64,000 nucleotides of DNA from Pseudomonas sp. M30-35 (GTDB lineage: Bacteria; Pseudomonadota; Gammaproteobacteria; Pseudomonadales; Pseudomonadaceae). The stretch lies in the NCBI RefSeq assembly GCF_002163625.1, contig NZ_CP020892.1:744001-808000 (forward strand), read 5' to 3'. The first letter of the stretch is position 1; each line of letters starts with the position of its first letter. The position numbers were made by a program, and so were the translations under genes. This document shows positions 15,674-23,558 of the stretch, piece by piece. The notes below the pieces were generated by a model. The model saw nothing but the letters and a program-made list of their open reading frames with translations, did no database searches and was not told where the DNA came from.

Positions 15674-16103
15674 TGGCGCGCGACTTAAGGCTGAGAGAGA
15701 GCGCATGGGTTTCAGTCAGACCGACTTTGCTGCACTGGCTGGGGCGTCCAAGCATGCGCAGATCAACTGGGAGAAAGGGGCAGCCGCGCCGAATGCGATT
15801 GCTCTGGCTGCTTGGGCTGCTTATGGGCTGGATGTGCTTTATGTGGTAACAGGTCAGCGCTCACAAAACATGACCGGCGCTACCAGTTCGGGTACGGATG
15901 AACTTGGGCTGACTGAAATTGATGAAGTAATGATGCGCCGCATCGTGACTATGCTAGCGAAAACTGCCAAGGCTGCTGGCAAGCGTTGGCAGAGCGAGCA
16001 ACTGATGCTAGCTGCGGTTGACGTTTACAAGTTTCTAGCTAAAGAAGACAGCGTTGACGACGACAAACTAGAACGAACTTTGAAGTTGGTAGTGAACAGG
16101 TAG
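15666..16103 (+). CDS. c: Phage repressor, XRE family
   Basis: A 145-residue lysogeny repressor. Residues about 5-60 form an XRE/lambda-type HTH (LKAERERMGFSQTDFAALAG, then WEKGAAAPNAIALAAWAAYG). The C-terminal half is helical and lacks an obvious LexA-like self-cleavage site, so induction is probably not by direct RecA-driven cleavage. It is transcribed away from ner, with operators O1 and O2 in between. The ribosome site is weak and overlapped by O2. Two accessory genes follow on the same strand. Confidence 0.88.
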   Translation: MNLGARLKAERERMGFSQTDFAALAGASKHAQINWEKGAAAPNAIALAAWAAYGLDVLYVVTGQRSQNMTGATSSGTDELGLTEIDEVMMRRIVTMLAKTAKAAGKRWQSEQLMLAAVDVYKFLAKEDSVDDDKLERTLKLVVNR

Positions 16104-16126
16104 CGCTCTGCGCATAAGGATTGGGA

Positions 16127-16624
16127 ATGAAGGACGATGATCTGATGACGTTCGCCGGACAGTTGGCTAAGGAAATTGAAGCCTTACCCAAAGACGGAAA
16201 AGAGCATTCGCTCTCAATTACGGTTGGTGGCAACAACTCTGGCAACATCTCGCTAGGCGGCACGCAAATTGTGTTTAGCCCCCAAGAAAAGCAGCGTTCT
16301 TGGGCAGATTTGAGTGCTTCTGAATTGCGTTCTGAACTAGTGCACTGGAAAGCTCAGTGGTGGAGCGGATGGCGGGGGTACTGGTTGAACGCGCCCTGTA
16401 TTCTTCTAATTGTTGGACTTGTATTTATGGCGATTGGTTTACTGAGCGGTTGGTTGTTCACCCTCTCTCAGACTAAGTTGCCATACGTGATGGCGCCCTT
16501 AATTATCCTGATGGCCATACTGACGACTTGGATGATGCGGGTCCGTCGGATTGAAGGGAGATTGATGCAGGATAGCCAGACCTACATCGACGCTATTGAA
16601 GCTGAGTTACGGCGTCGACGTTAA
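16127..16624 (+). CDS. Putative moron: two-helix inner-membrane protein
   Basis: A 165-residue protein beginning MKDDDLMTFAGQLAKEIEAL. The N-terminal half is soluble (KEHSLSITVGGNNSGNISLG). Two strong membrane segments follow (about residues 81-104, CILLIVGLVFMAIGLLSGWL, and 112-130, MAPLIILMAILTTWMM), then a basic tail. The ATG at 16127 has AAGGA upstream. It lies 23 bases after the repressor and could be expressed with it in lysogens. No family recognised; exclusion of other phages or surface change are possibilities only. Confidence 0.7.
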   Translation: MKDDDLMTFAGQLAKEIEALPKDGKEHSLSITVGGNNSGNISLGGTQIVFSPQEKQRSWADLSASELRSELVHWKAQWWSGWRGYWLNAPCILLIVGLVFMAIGLLSGWLFTLSQTKLPYVMAPLIILMAILTTWMMRVRRIEGRLMQDSQTYIDAIEAELRRRR

Positions 16625-16668
16625 GGCTGTAGCAGCAGTCATGTCAGCACAAGCGAAAGGATGGGAAC

Positions 16669-17190
16669 ATGAACAAGTCGATTTTTAGAGGCTGTGTATT
16701 ACTTGGCTTGGCTGGTGTTGTACTTGTTGGATGTGCAACCACCAAGCCGGTACAGCTAACAACAAGTTTTAACGCGGACGAAGCACGCAGGCTTACTCAG
16801 CCTGGCGTTAACATCATTTCTGGTAGTGCGCTAATTCGTCAAAACGGCGGCGGAGTCGTTACCTGTGCAGGCTTACCAATTCTGTTAATCCCTCACACAA
16901 GTTATGCGGTTGAACGTATTCGTGCGATTTATGGCAACACAGAGCGTGGCTACAACAACGTTTACCGGCAAGTAAAGTTCACACCTGACGAACCAGGGTA
17001 TCTCCAGCACACACGACAAACTGTTTGTGACGCACAAGGTAAGTTCGTTTTCCCCAACGCGGCTGACGGGCGTTTTTACTTGATAGGAAACATCACCTGG
17101 CAGGTTGGAAACACAGCTCAGGGCGGCTCATTGATGCATGCTGTGACCGTTAATGGAGGAGAGAGTCGCGACGTTGTCTTAAGCCCATAA
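16669..17190 (+). CDS. Putative moron: lipoprotein
   Basis: A 173-residue protein with a lipoprotein signal: basic start, hydrophobic core, and lipobox VLVGC (Cys22). The mature part is mostly beta (GVNIISGSALIRQNGGGVVT, then CDAQGKFVFPNAADGRFYLI), like the small beta-sandwich domains of carboxypeptidase regulatory type. It carries two further cysteines, perhaps a disulphide. It follows the membrane protein after 44 bases with AAAGGA upstream, ends at a terminator, and is richer in A+T than the phage core. A cell-surface role in lysogens is inferred. Confidence 0.7.
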   Translation: MNKSIFRGCVLLGLAGVVLVGCATTKPVQLTTSFNADEARRLTQPGVNIISGSALIRQNGGGVVTCAGLPILLIPHTSYAVERIRAIYGNTERGYNNVYRQVKFTPDEPGYLQHTRQTVCDAQGKFVFPNAADGRFYLIGNITWQVGNTAQGGSLMHAVTVNGGESRDVVLSP

Positions 17191-17202
17191 AACAGATTCA
17201 TT

Positions 17203-17236
17203 AAAAAGGCACCTAACTCAGGTGCCTTTTTTCATT
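17203..17236 (+). terminator. Terminator of the repressor/moron unit
   Basis: AAAAAGGCACCT-AACTC-AGGTGCCTTTTTT, a strong stem with a T-run, 12 bases after the lipoprotein gene. It separates lysogenic transcription from the late region. Confidence 0.9.
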
Positions 17237-17302
17237 TTGGGAATGAGTCTTTCGATAACGGTTACATAGCCATGCTCCTGGTGTGTTTGTGATGATCTCG
17301 TC

Positions 17303-17328
17303 GGATTGATGACCAGCGAGATCAATCC
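17303..17328. promoter_or_regulatory. Inverted repeat GGATTGAT-N10-ATCAATCC upstream of the lysis unit
   Basis: Perfect 8-base arms at 17303-17310 and 17321-17328, with a second overlapping pair GATCTCG/CGAGATC (17295-17301/17317-17323). It lies 22 bases before late element 1 in the gene-free stretch 17191-17466 and could be an additional regulator site or an RNA hairpin. Confidence 0.4.
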
Positions 17329-17349
17329 TGCCACCTGATCTCTGATTCG

Positions 17350-17373
17350 TATTTTTGCCCCGTCAAAATTACT
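17350..17373 (+). promoter_or_regulatory. Late promoter/activator element, copy 1 (lysis and packaging unit)
   Basis: TATTTTTGCC-CC-GTCAAAATTACT, one of three nearly identical elements. The core is the dyad TTTTGCC-N2-GKCAAAA; CAAAAT could serve as the -10. It is followed by a CG-rich run. It stands before the first late gene at 17467. Proposed as the Mor-type activator target. Confidence 0.6.
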
Positions 17374-17466
17374 CCGCGTGCGCGTGAGGCGATGATTGCA
17401 GTGCCTGCTTAAACAGGCCTGACCATCAGCCGGCCAAGGATGGCCACCTCACACGCGGAGAGTTTC

Positions 17467-17766
17467 ATGTCTAATTCCTGCACGCCTCGTTCCCGCCTGC
17501 CGCGTATGACGCTGTGGACGATCATCACTCTTTGTTTATTGCTGCTGCTGGCGTTTGTCCGCCCTGAGCAGTTGCAAGTGATTCTGTACAAATCCCTTTT
17601 GGTTACGCTCGCAGCGGTGATCGGCTACTGGATTGACCGTTCGTTGTTTCCCTATGTCCAAGATCGCCCGCACCAATGCATTGGTGGCATCCACATCGTG
17701 GGAGCCTGGTTGCGTCGAGCACTGATTGTGCTGGCGTGCGTCCTCGGCATGACGCTGGGGCTTTAG
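17467..17766 (+). CDS. Putative holin
   Basis: A 99-residue protein with hydrophobic segments at about residues 15-31 (WTIITLCLLLLLAFV), 38-56 (LYKSLLVTLAAVIGYWI) and 78-99 (LRRALIVLACVLGMTLGL). It lies immediately before the transglycosylase gene, so it is probably the pore-former for lysis. The ATG at 17467 has GGAGAG upstream; an earlier in-frame ATG lacks one. The family match is by context and membrane layout. Confidence 0.75.
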   Translation: MSNSCTPRSRLPRMTLWTIITLCLLLLLAFVRPEQLQVILYKSLLVTLAAVIGYWIDRSLFPYVQDRPHQCIGGIHIVGAWLRRALIVLACVLGMTLGL

Positions 17767-17768
17767 TC

Positions 17769-18449
17769 ATGCGCACTGTCATTTTGTGCTTCCTGGAGTC
17801 GGTGGTCAGTAGCTCACTGGGCTGGCTGCTCTTGGGCTTGGCCCTGCTGGTTGTGAGCTGCCAACCGGCCTACGCCGACACTATCCCCCGTGAAGCTGAG
17901 CAATATCGTCGCACCTTGGTACGTGCTGCACATGCTGAATGGGGGCTTGATGCGCCTATTGCCACACTTGCAGCTCAAGTACATCAAGAGAGCGCCTGGC
18001 GGGCCAATGCTCGATCACCCGTTGGGGCTCAGGGGTTAGCGCAATTTATGCCCGGTACCAGTGCGTGGATGGCTGAGTTGTACCCCAAAACCCTGGGCGC
18101 CAACCAACCTTTCAATCCCGGCTGGGCGTTACGGGCCATGGTTGTATATGACCGTTGGCTGTATGCACGAAACCAGACCGCCGCCAGTGAGTGTGATCGC
18201 TGGGCGTTTGTCCTATCTGCCTATAACGGCGGATTGGGTTGGGTGATTCGCGACCGGAAACTGGCATCGGCAAAAGGCGCAGATCAGCTGGTCTGGTTTG
18301 ATTCTGTCGAGCGGCACAATGCGGGCCGTTCGACTGGCAACTTCCGTGAAAACCGCCATTACCCGCGCGTGATTCTTCTGCGCTGGGAGCCGATGTATGT
18401 GGCTGCCGGTTGGGGCTCTGGCGTTTGCTCTGAGAGGTACTCCCTATGA
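17769..18449 (+). CDS. Endolysin: soluble lytic transglycosylase (SLT) domain protein
   Basis: A 226-residue murein-degrading enzyme. It has an N-terminal hydrophobic export signal (about residues 14-36, ending PAYA) and an SLT core with catalytic Glu74 in HQESAWRANA, then SPVGAQGLAQFMPGT and LSAYNGGLGW. It starts 2 bases after the holin stop. A Sec-type or signal-anchor leader means lysis may depend on the holin for activation rather than export. Confidence 0.9.
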   Translation: MRTVILCFLESVVSSSLGWLLLGLALLVVSCQPAYADTIPREAEQYRRTLVRAAHAEWGLDAPIATLAAQVHQESAWRANARSPVGAQGLAQFMPGTSAWMAELYPKTLGANQPFNPGWALRAMVVYDRWLYARNQTAASECDRWAFVLSAYNGGLGWVIRDRKLASAKGADQLVWFDSVERHNAGRSTGNFRENRHYPRVILLRWEPMYVAAGWGSGVCSERYSL

Positions 18450-18640
18450 TCCGCTTACGCCTTAGTTGTTTGGCTTTGGGTTTGGCATCTGCACTCAGTG
18501 TTTCTGCCGCAACTCGTAACTGGCTAGCCCAACCTGAGCTGTATTGCTCCCCAATTCCGCGCCCTCGCCATGGGAAAACAGGTGTGCTTAAAGCTAAGCG
18601 CGCTGCGCGCAAGTACAAGCGCCGCCGGTGTCAGCAATGA
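18446..18640 (+). CDS. Small lysis-cassette protein, unknown
   Basis: A 64-residue protein with a signal-peptide-like start (MIRLRLSCLALGLASALSVS) and a strongly basic tail (KAKRAARKYKRRR). It overlaps the endolysin stop and the Rz-like start by 4 bases each. It may be a secreted or membrane-bound lysis helper. Function unknown. Confidence 0.6.
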   Translation: MIRLRLSCLALGLASALSVSAATRNWLAQPELYCSPIPRPRHGKTGVLKAKRAARKYKRRRCQQ

Positions 18641-19059
18641 TCAATCGTATCGTGTTGTCGTTATGTGCCATCACGGGTCTAGGTGTTGTGTTGTTTGTTG
18701 TGTACCAACTCGGTGCGAGCAATGCCTACGACCTGGGGTATGCCGAGGGCACAAGTGCTGCGAAAGACAGTTGCCAAGCCGCCCAGTTGGGTGCGCTGCA
18801 GGCCGTGATCGACAGCACGGTGAGTCTCACAGTAGCGGCCAACACCGCTAGCCAAGAGCTAGGCAAGACCATCAGCGCTCGCAAACAGGCGGACGCCAAT
18901 ACAACAAAGGAGATCCGTGATGCGCTCGCATTTACTGCGCCTCAGCGCGCTGGCTGTGTGTTTGACGCTAGCGTCATGCAGCAGCTCGACACCGCGCGGC
19001 ATCGAGCCGCCGAGGCCGCTGCCAGCGGAGTACGCAGCACAGTGCCCGCCGCCCGTTGA
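18637..19059 (+). CDS. Rz-like inner-membrane spanin
   Basis: A 140-residue protein with one N-terminal membrane helix (IVLSLCAITGLGVVLFVVYQ) and a periplasmic helical domain, as for i-spanins. The start at 18637 overlaps the preceding stop. The gene for an outer-membrane lipoprotein partner starts inside it in another frame, the usual arrangement for Rz/Rz1. Confidence 0.75.
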   Translation: MINRIVLSLCAITGLGVVLFVVYQLGASNAYDLGYAEGTSAAKDSCQAAQLGALQAVIDSTVSLTVAANTASQELGKTISARKQADANTTKEIRDALAFTAPQRAGCVFDASVMQQLDTARHRAAEAAASGVRSTVPAAR

Positions 19060-19177
19060 ACAGGCCAGCAACAGCGCCGATGCAGCCGCTGTGGCTTTGA
19101 AAGAACTCTATGACCAGTACGGTCTGTGTGCCGGCCGGTTGGTTGACCTGGTGAATTACCTGCAGGAGCAGCGCTGA
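18920..19177 (+). CDS. Rz1-like outer-membrane spanin lipoprotein
   Basis: An 85-residue lipoprotein with lipobox TLASC (Cys20) and a proline-rich segment (PRGIEPPRPLPAEYAAQCPP). It overlaps the Rz-like gene by 140 bases in the +1 frame. With that protein it should fuse inner and outer membranes in the last step of lysis. Confidence 0.8.
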   Translation: MRSHLLRLSALAVCLTLASCSSSTPRGIEPPRPLPAEYAAQCPPPVEQASNSADAAAVALKELYDQYGLCAGRLVDLVNYLQEQR

Positions 19178-19497
19178 TGGATTGGGACTTCGTGACCAGG
19201 GTTGGTCAGTTCATTTTCACGGTAGGGGTCGGCCTTTACACCGTAATGGCCTCGCGCCGTTCGGCATCTACCGCCGAAGCCCAGGCGCTGGATAAGCGCC
19301 TGAACAATCATCACACCCGTATCGTCACTGTTGAACAGCAGTTACTGCATCTGCCGGATGCCAAACAAATGTCCGAGTTAGCCGGTGATATGAAGGCTGT
19401 TAAGGCTGAGCTTGCGGGGGTAGCTCGTGAACTGGCCCCTTTGGCCAGAGCGCTGGATCGGATTAATGACTACCTGCTAAACGCGAGGCCCCAATGA
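19177..19497 (+). CDS. DUF2730 family phage protein (Mu gp25-like)
   Basis: A 106-residue protein: one membrane helix (about residues 8-25, RVGQFIFTVGVGLYTVMA) followed by a coiled coil (AEAQALDKRLNNHHTRIVTV, then LAGDMKAVKAELAGVA). It is the conserved small protein between lysis and packaging genes in Mu-like phages. Overlaps by 1 base upstream and 4 bases downstream. Confidence 0.8.
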   Translation: MDWDFVTRVGQFIFTVGVGLYTVMASRRSASTAEAQALDKRLNNHHTRIVTVEQQLLHLPDAKQMSELAGDMKAVKAELAGVARELAPLARALDRINDYLLNARPQ

Positions 19498-19790
19498 GCA
19501 CTCCCTTTTCTGATTTCCTGCGCCAGGACCAACGCCTGGTTATGTTGCGCATCCTCTCTGAGGTGCCGCAGTACCGCGCTAACTCATCCGTGATCGCCAG
19601 TCTGCTTGGTGAGTTCGGCCACCATCCGAGCCGCGACCAAGTGAAGACTGAACTGGTATGGCTTGGCGACCAGGGCCTTGTGAAGGTTGAGGATATTGGC
19701 TCTGTACTCGTGGTCACTTTGATTGAACGCGGTGCTGATGTAGCGGCTGGTCGCTCCTCGGTGCCGGGTGTCAGTAAGCCGAGGCCTTGA
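19494..19790 (+). CDS. Mu gp26-like ArsR-type winged-helix phage protein
   Basis: A 98-residue protein of the family found between gp25 and gp27 in Mu-like phages. DQRLVMLRILSEVPQYRANS followed by GHHPSRDQVKTELVWLGDQG is a winged-HTH pattern. It is probably structural or packaging-related DNA binding; there is no established function. Confidence 0.75.
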   Translation: MSTPFSDFLRQDQRLVMLRILSEVPQYRANSSVIASLLGEFGHHPSRDQVKTELVWLGDQGLVKVEDIGSVLVVTLIERGADVAAGRSSVPGVSKPRP

Positions 19791-19792
19791 AT

Positions 19793-20341
19793 ATGGCACG
19801 CAAGAGCAGCATCGACAAAGCGCGTGATGAGGTTCGAGAAGTTATCCACCGTATGTTGAGGGATAACCGGCTGACGCTCGACGAGATGAAAGAGGTACTG
19901 GGAGAGCGCTTCCCTGAGGAAGTAACGCCAAGCCGCACGGCACTGCATCGTTACAGGCAGGGGTTTTCCGAGATCATGCGTAGCCATCGCGAGATTCAGG
20001 TTGCGAGTGAGGCGCTGGTCGCTGAGCTGGGCGAAAACTTCGACGACAAGAGCGGTGCGCTTCTGGCCCAAGCAGTGACAACCCTCGCCACACGGGCATC
20101 TCACGATGCATTGGCAGAGGATAAAACTGAAATTGGTGACGTGCTCGACCTTGCCCGTGCAGCCAAATATGCCCAAGAAACCCGAGCGCTGAGCCTGAAA
20201 GAACGCCAAGTGGTTGCCAAAGAGGCACGCGAACGGCTCATCAAAGAGCAGGAAGAGCGCCTGGAAGAAATGCGTGGCAGCGACGGTATGAGCGAGCAGC
20301 TTGAAGATCGCATTCGTCGCGTACTGATGGGGAAAGCCTGA
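19793..20341 (+). CDS. gp27-like DUF3486 protein, probable small terminase subunit
   Basis: A 182-residue protein directly before the large terminase. The N-terminal HTH-like part MARKSSIDKARDEVREVIHR and TPSRTALHRYRQGFSEIM match the Mu gp27 family. The C-terminal coiled coil (AKEARERLIKEQEERLEEMR) fits an oligomerisation region. I start at the ATG 19793, although an in-frame TTG lies 6 bases earlier. Confidence 0.8.
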   Translation: MARKSSIDKARDEVREVIHRMLRDNRLTLDEMKEVLGERFPEEVTPSRTALHRYRQGFSEIMRSHREIQVASEALVAELGENFDDKSGALLAQAVTTLATRASHDALAEDKTEIGDVLDLARAAKYAQETRALSLKERQVVAKEARERLIKEQEERLEEMRGSDGMSEQLEDRIRRVLMGKA

Positions 20342-21999
20342 TGACACAGACAGAGGCCAAGCCACTCAAAGCGCTAAGTGCACCCCGTAAAATCGACCTC
20401 GCCGCCGAAATGGAACTGCATGGCGTAGTAGTGCCGCAAGACATGGAAGACGCTATCCCTGGTGGCGAAGCGGTGTTTCTGCCGTACCAGCAGCGTTGGT
20501 TCGATGACACCAGCCAGATCATGATTGCCGAGAAAAGTCGACGGACCGGACTGACTTGGGCCGAGGCCGGTCGCAACGTGATCAATGGCGCCAAGCCTCG
20601 CCGCCGTGGCGGCTGCAACACGTTCTATGTGGGCAGTAAGCAAGAGATGGCGCTTGAGTACATCGCCGCTTGCGCGCTGTTCGCCAAGGCGTTCAACGAG
20701 CTTGCTCAGGCCGATGTTTACGAGCAAACCTTCTGGGATGACGGCAAGAAGGAAGAGATCCTGGCCTACATGATCCGCTTCCCGAAAAGCGGTTTTAAGA
20801 TCCAGGCACTTAGTTCTCGACCAAGTAACTTGCGCGGTCTGCAGGGCGACGTGGTGATCGACGAAGCGGCATTCCATGAATCCTTGGAAGAGCTGCTTAA
20901 GGCGGCTCTAGCACTCACCATGTGGGGCAATAAGGTTCGGTTGATAAGCACCCACAACAGCGTCGACAACGCTTTCAACAGTTACATCCAAGACGCTCGC
21001 GAGGGGCGCAAGGACTACAGCATTCACCGCATCACGCTTGACGAGGCGATTGCCCAAGGGCTGTACAAGCGCATCTGCTATGTCACCGGACAGGATTGGT
21101 CACCCGAGGCTGAGAAAGAGTGGCGCGATAAGCTCTATAAGAACGCTCCGAACATCGAAAGCGCCGATGAGGAATATGGCTGTGTGCCGAAGAAATCAGG
21201 CGGTGCTTATCTCTCGCGCGTGCTTATTGAACAGGCGATGGTGCTCGATCACTCAATCCGCATTTACCGCTACGAAGCCCCGGAAGGATTCGAGCAGTGG
21301 ACGCCTGAGATGCGTGAGGCTGAAGTTAAGGCATGGTGCGAGGAGAACCTAGCCCCCGAACTGGCCCGACTTAACCCACGCAACCGCCATACCTTCGGCG
21401 AAGACTTTGCCCGCCGTGGCGACCTGACAGTGTTCACGCCACTGCAGATCAACCCGATGTTGCGCAAGCGTGTGCCCTTTGAAGTTGAGCTGCGCAACCT
21501 TACCTACGAAGCTCAGCGGCAGATCATGTTCTTTATCTGCGATCGCCTGCCGCGCCTTAGTGGTCTGGCGTTCGACGCCACAGGTAATGGCGGATATTTG
21601 GCCGAGCAAGCTGCTTTGCGTTACGGCGCGGGCTTGGTCGACCAGGTGCAACTGAACTTGGCCTGGTATGCGCTCTGGATGCCCAAACTCAAAGGCGAGC
21701 TTGAGGCTTTCAACCTGGAGATCGCCCGTCATCAAACGCGCCTCGATGACCTGCTGTCGATCAAGGTCGATAAGGGTGTGCCGGTAATCGACAAAGGCCG
21801 CACCAAGGATCTGCAATCACAAGACAGCAAGGCCAAGCGCCACGGCGACAGTGCTGTGTCACTGGTGATGGCCGTGCGCGCTTCATTCATGGAGGGCGGT
21901 GCCATTGAGTTTACCGCCGTGCCGCGTCACAGCCGGGGCTTCGATAACACAGACCCTGACGACAACGACATCGAATTACCGGAGCCTTCCGCATGGTGA
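20341..21999 (+). CDS. Terminase large subunit (Mu gp28-like)
   Basis: A 552-residue packaging ATPase/nuclease. It has the modified Walker A AEKSRRTGLTW (residues 63-73), Walker B VVIDEAA (171-177), and the nuclease-part acidic segments FDATGNGGYLAEQ and RHGDSAVSLVMAV near the C-terminus. Overlaps upstream by 1 base and downstream by 7. It packages phage DNA by headful from the transposed ends. Confidence 0.92.
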   Translation: MTQTEAKPLKALSAPRKIDLAAEMELHGVVVPQDMEDAIPGGEAVFLPYQQRWFDDTSQIMIAEKSRRTGLTWAEAGRNVINGAKPRRRGGCNTFYVGSKQEMALEYIAACALFAKAFNELAQADVYEQTFWDDGKKEEILAYMIRFPKSGFKIQALSSRPSNLRGLQGDVVIDEAAFHESLEELLKAALALTMWGNKVRLISTHNSVDNAFNSYIQDAREGRKDYSIHRITLDEAIAQGLYKRICYVTGQDWSPEAEKEWRDKLYKNAPNIESADEEYGCVPKKSGGAYLSRVLIEQAMVLDHSIRIYRYEAPEGFEQWTPEMREAEVKAWCEENLAPELARLNPRNRHTFGEDFARRGDLTVFTPLQINPMLRKRVPFEVELRNLTYEAQRQIMFFICDRLPRLSGLAFDATGNGGYLAEQAALRYGAGLVDQVQLNLAWYALWMPKLKGELEAFNLEIARHQTRLDDLLSIKVDKGVPVIDKGRTKDLQSQDSKAKRHGDSAVSLVMAVRASFMEGGAIEFTAVPRHSRGFDNTDPDDNDIELPEPSAW

Positions 22000-23558
22000 C
22001 TACATCCCGCATTCTTGGGCCAGATGGCCAGCCGATTCAGATGGCTGAGATTCGGGCGGCGCAGACCGCACACCTGACCAGCCTGCACCACGAGGTGGGC
22101 AACCACCCCTCGCGTGGCCTGACGCCGAGCAAGCTGGCGCAGATCCTCGACGCCGCGGAGCATGGTGATGTGGTGGCGCAGTACGAGCTGTTTGAAGACA
22201 TTGAGGAGAAAGATGGGCACGTCTTTGCCGAGATGGACAAGCGCCGCCGCGCGGTGTCTCAACTCGATTGGCAGATCGTTCCACCGGATAAACCCACCGC
22301 CAAAGAGAAGGCTGCGACCGCTGCGCTGCAGGCGATGTTGGCGGGGCTTGATGATTTTGAGCTGATGCTGTTCGACGTCACCGATGCCATCGGCAAAGGT
22401 TTTGCGTGTCTGGAGTTTGATGGCTGGCACCGGGTAGATGGTGACTGGCTGCCCAGGGCCATCGATTATCGCCCGCAAACCTGGTTCCAACTGGTGCGCG
22501 GCACCCGCCAGGAGATCCGTCTGCGTGGTGCCAGTGGCGGTGAGGCCCTGCAGCCGTTCGGCTGGATCACCCACATTCACAAAGCCAAAAGCGGCTATCT
22601 GGAACGCTCTGCGCTGTTCCGCGTGCTGGTGTGGCCATACCTGTTCAAGAACTACAGCGTGGGCGATCTAGCTGAGTTCCTAGAGATCTACGGTATCCCG
22701 ATGCGCGTGGGCAAATACCCAGGCGGCGCCACTGAGAAAGAGAAACTCACTCTGCTGCGTGCCTTGGCCCAGCTCGGCCACAGCGCCGCTGGCATCATCC
22801 CTATCGGCATGGAGATGGAATTTCTCAACGCAGCCGAGGGCGACCCGGCCGCGTTCAAACTGATGATCGACTGGTGCGAACGCACTCAGAGCAAGGCGAT
22901 TTTGGGCGGCACGCTCACCAGCGGTACCGGCGACGGCACCAACACCAACGCCCTGGGTAACGTACACAACGAAGTACGTCTTGACCTTCGGGACTCAGAT
23001 GCCAAACAGTTGGCCGCGACCATCAGCCGTGACCTGATCTATCCAATCGCGGTGCTCAATGGCCTAGCCGATAGCTGGAAGCGCTGCCCAAGGCTAGTGT
23101 TCCAAACTCAAGAGCCCGAGGATCTGAAAGCCTATGCCGCTTCACTTCCGGGGCTGGTCAAGATGGGTTTCAAGATCCCGCGCCAGTGGGCTCAAGAGAA
23201 GGTGGCCATCCCCGAACCTGCCGAGGGTGAGGAGATCCTGCAGACTGCTGCACCCGTCGCGCGGCCAGTCCCCGACGAACCACCTGCAGGCCGTGCGGTG
23301 GCCACTGCACAACAAGCAGCCCGCACTGCAGCTGATCGCCTGGACGATGATCTGCAGCCACTCACAGACCAGTGGATCAGCCGTATACGCCAACTGGTCG
23401 AGCAATCCGAAAGTCTGGAGCAGATACGCGATGGCCTGGCCGAGCTGCTGCCGGATATGAGCATCGAACAGTACGCCGAGGCCATGGCACAGGCGCTGGC
23501 TGCTGCTGCCCTGCAGGGCCGTTACGAGATCATGCAGGAGGCCGCTGGTGGCCGTTAG
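21993..23558 (+). CDS. Portal protein (DUF935, Mu gp29-like)
   Basis: A 521-residue head-vertex protein of the DUF935 family. HRVDGDWLPRAIDYRPQTWF, PYLFKNYSVGDLAEFLEIYG and GMEMEFLNAAEGDPAAFKLM are conserved blocks. It forms the DNA entry and exit channel. Overlaps the terminase by 7 bases and the head morphogenesis gene by 11. Confidence 0.93.
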   Translation: MVTTSRILGPDGQPIQMAEIRAAQTAHLTSLHHEVGNHPSRGLTPSKLAQILDAAEHGDVVAQYELFEDIEEKDGHVFAEMDKRRRAVSQLDWQIVPPDKPTAKEKAATAALQAMLAGLDDFELMLFDVTDAIGKGFACLEFDGWHRVDGDWLPRAIDYRPQTWFQLVRGTRQEIRLRGASGGEALQPFGWITHIHKAKSGYLERSALFRVLVWPYLFKNYSVGDLAEFLEIYGIPMRVGKYPGGATEKEKLTLLRALAQLGHSAAGIIPIGMEMEFLNAAEGDPAAFKLMIDWCERTQSKAILGGTLTSGTGDGTNTNALGNVHNEVRLDLRDSDAKQLAATISRDLIYPIAVLNGLADSWKRCPRLVFQTQEPEDLKAYAASLPGLVKMGFKIPRQWAQEKVAIPEPAEGEEILQTAAPVARPVPDEPPAGRAVATAQQAARTAADRLDDDLQPLTDQWISRIRQLVEQSESLEQIRDGLAELLPDMSIEQYAEAMAQALAAAALQGRYEIMQEAAGGR

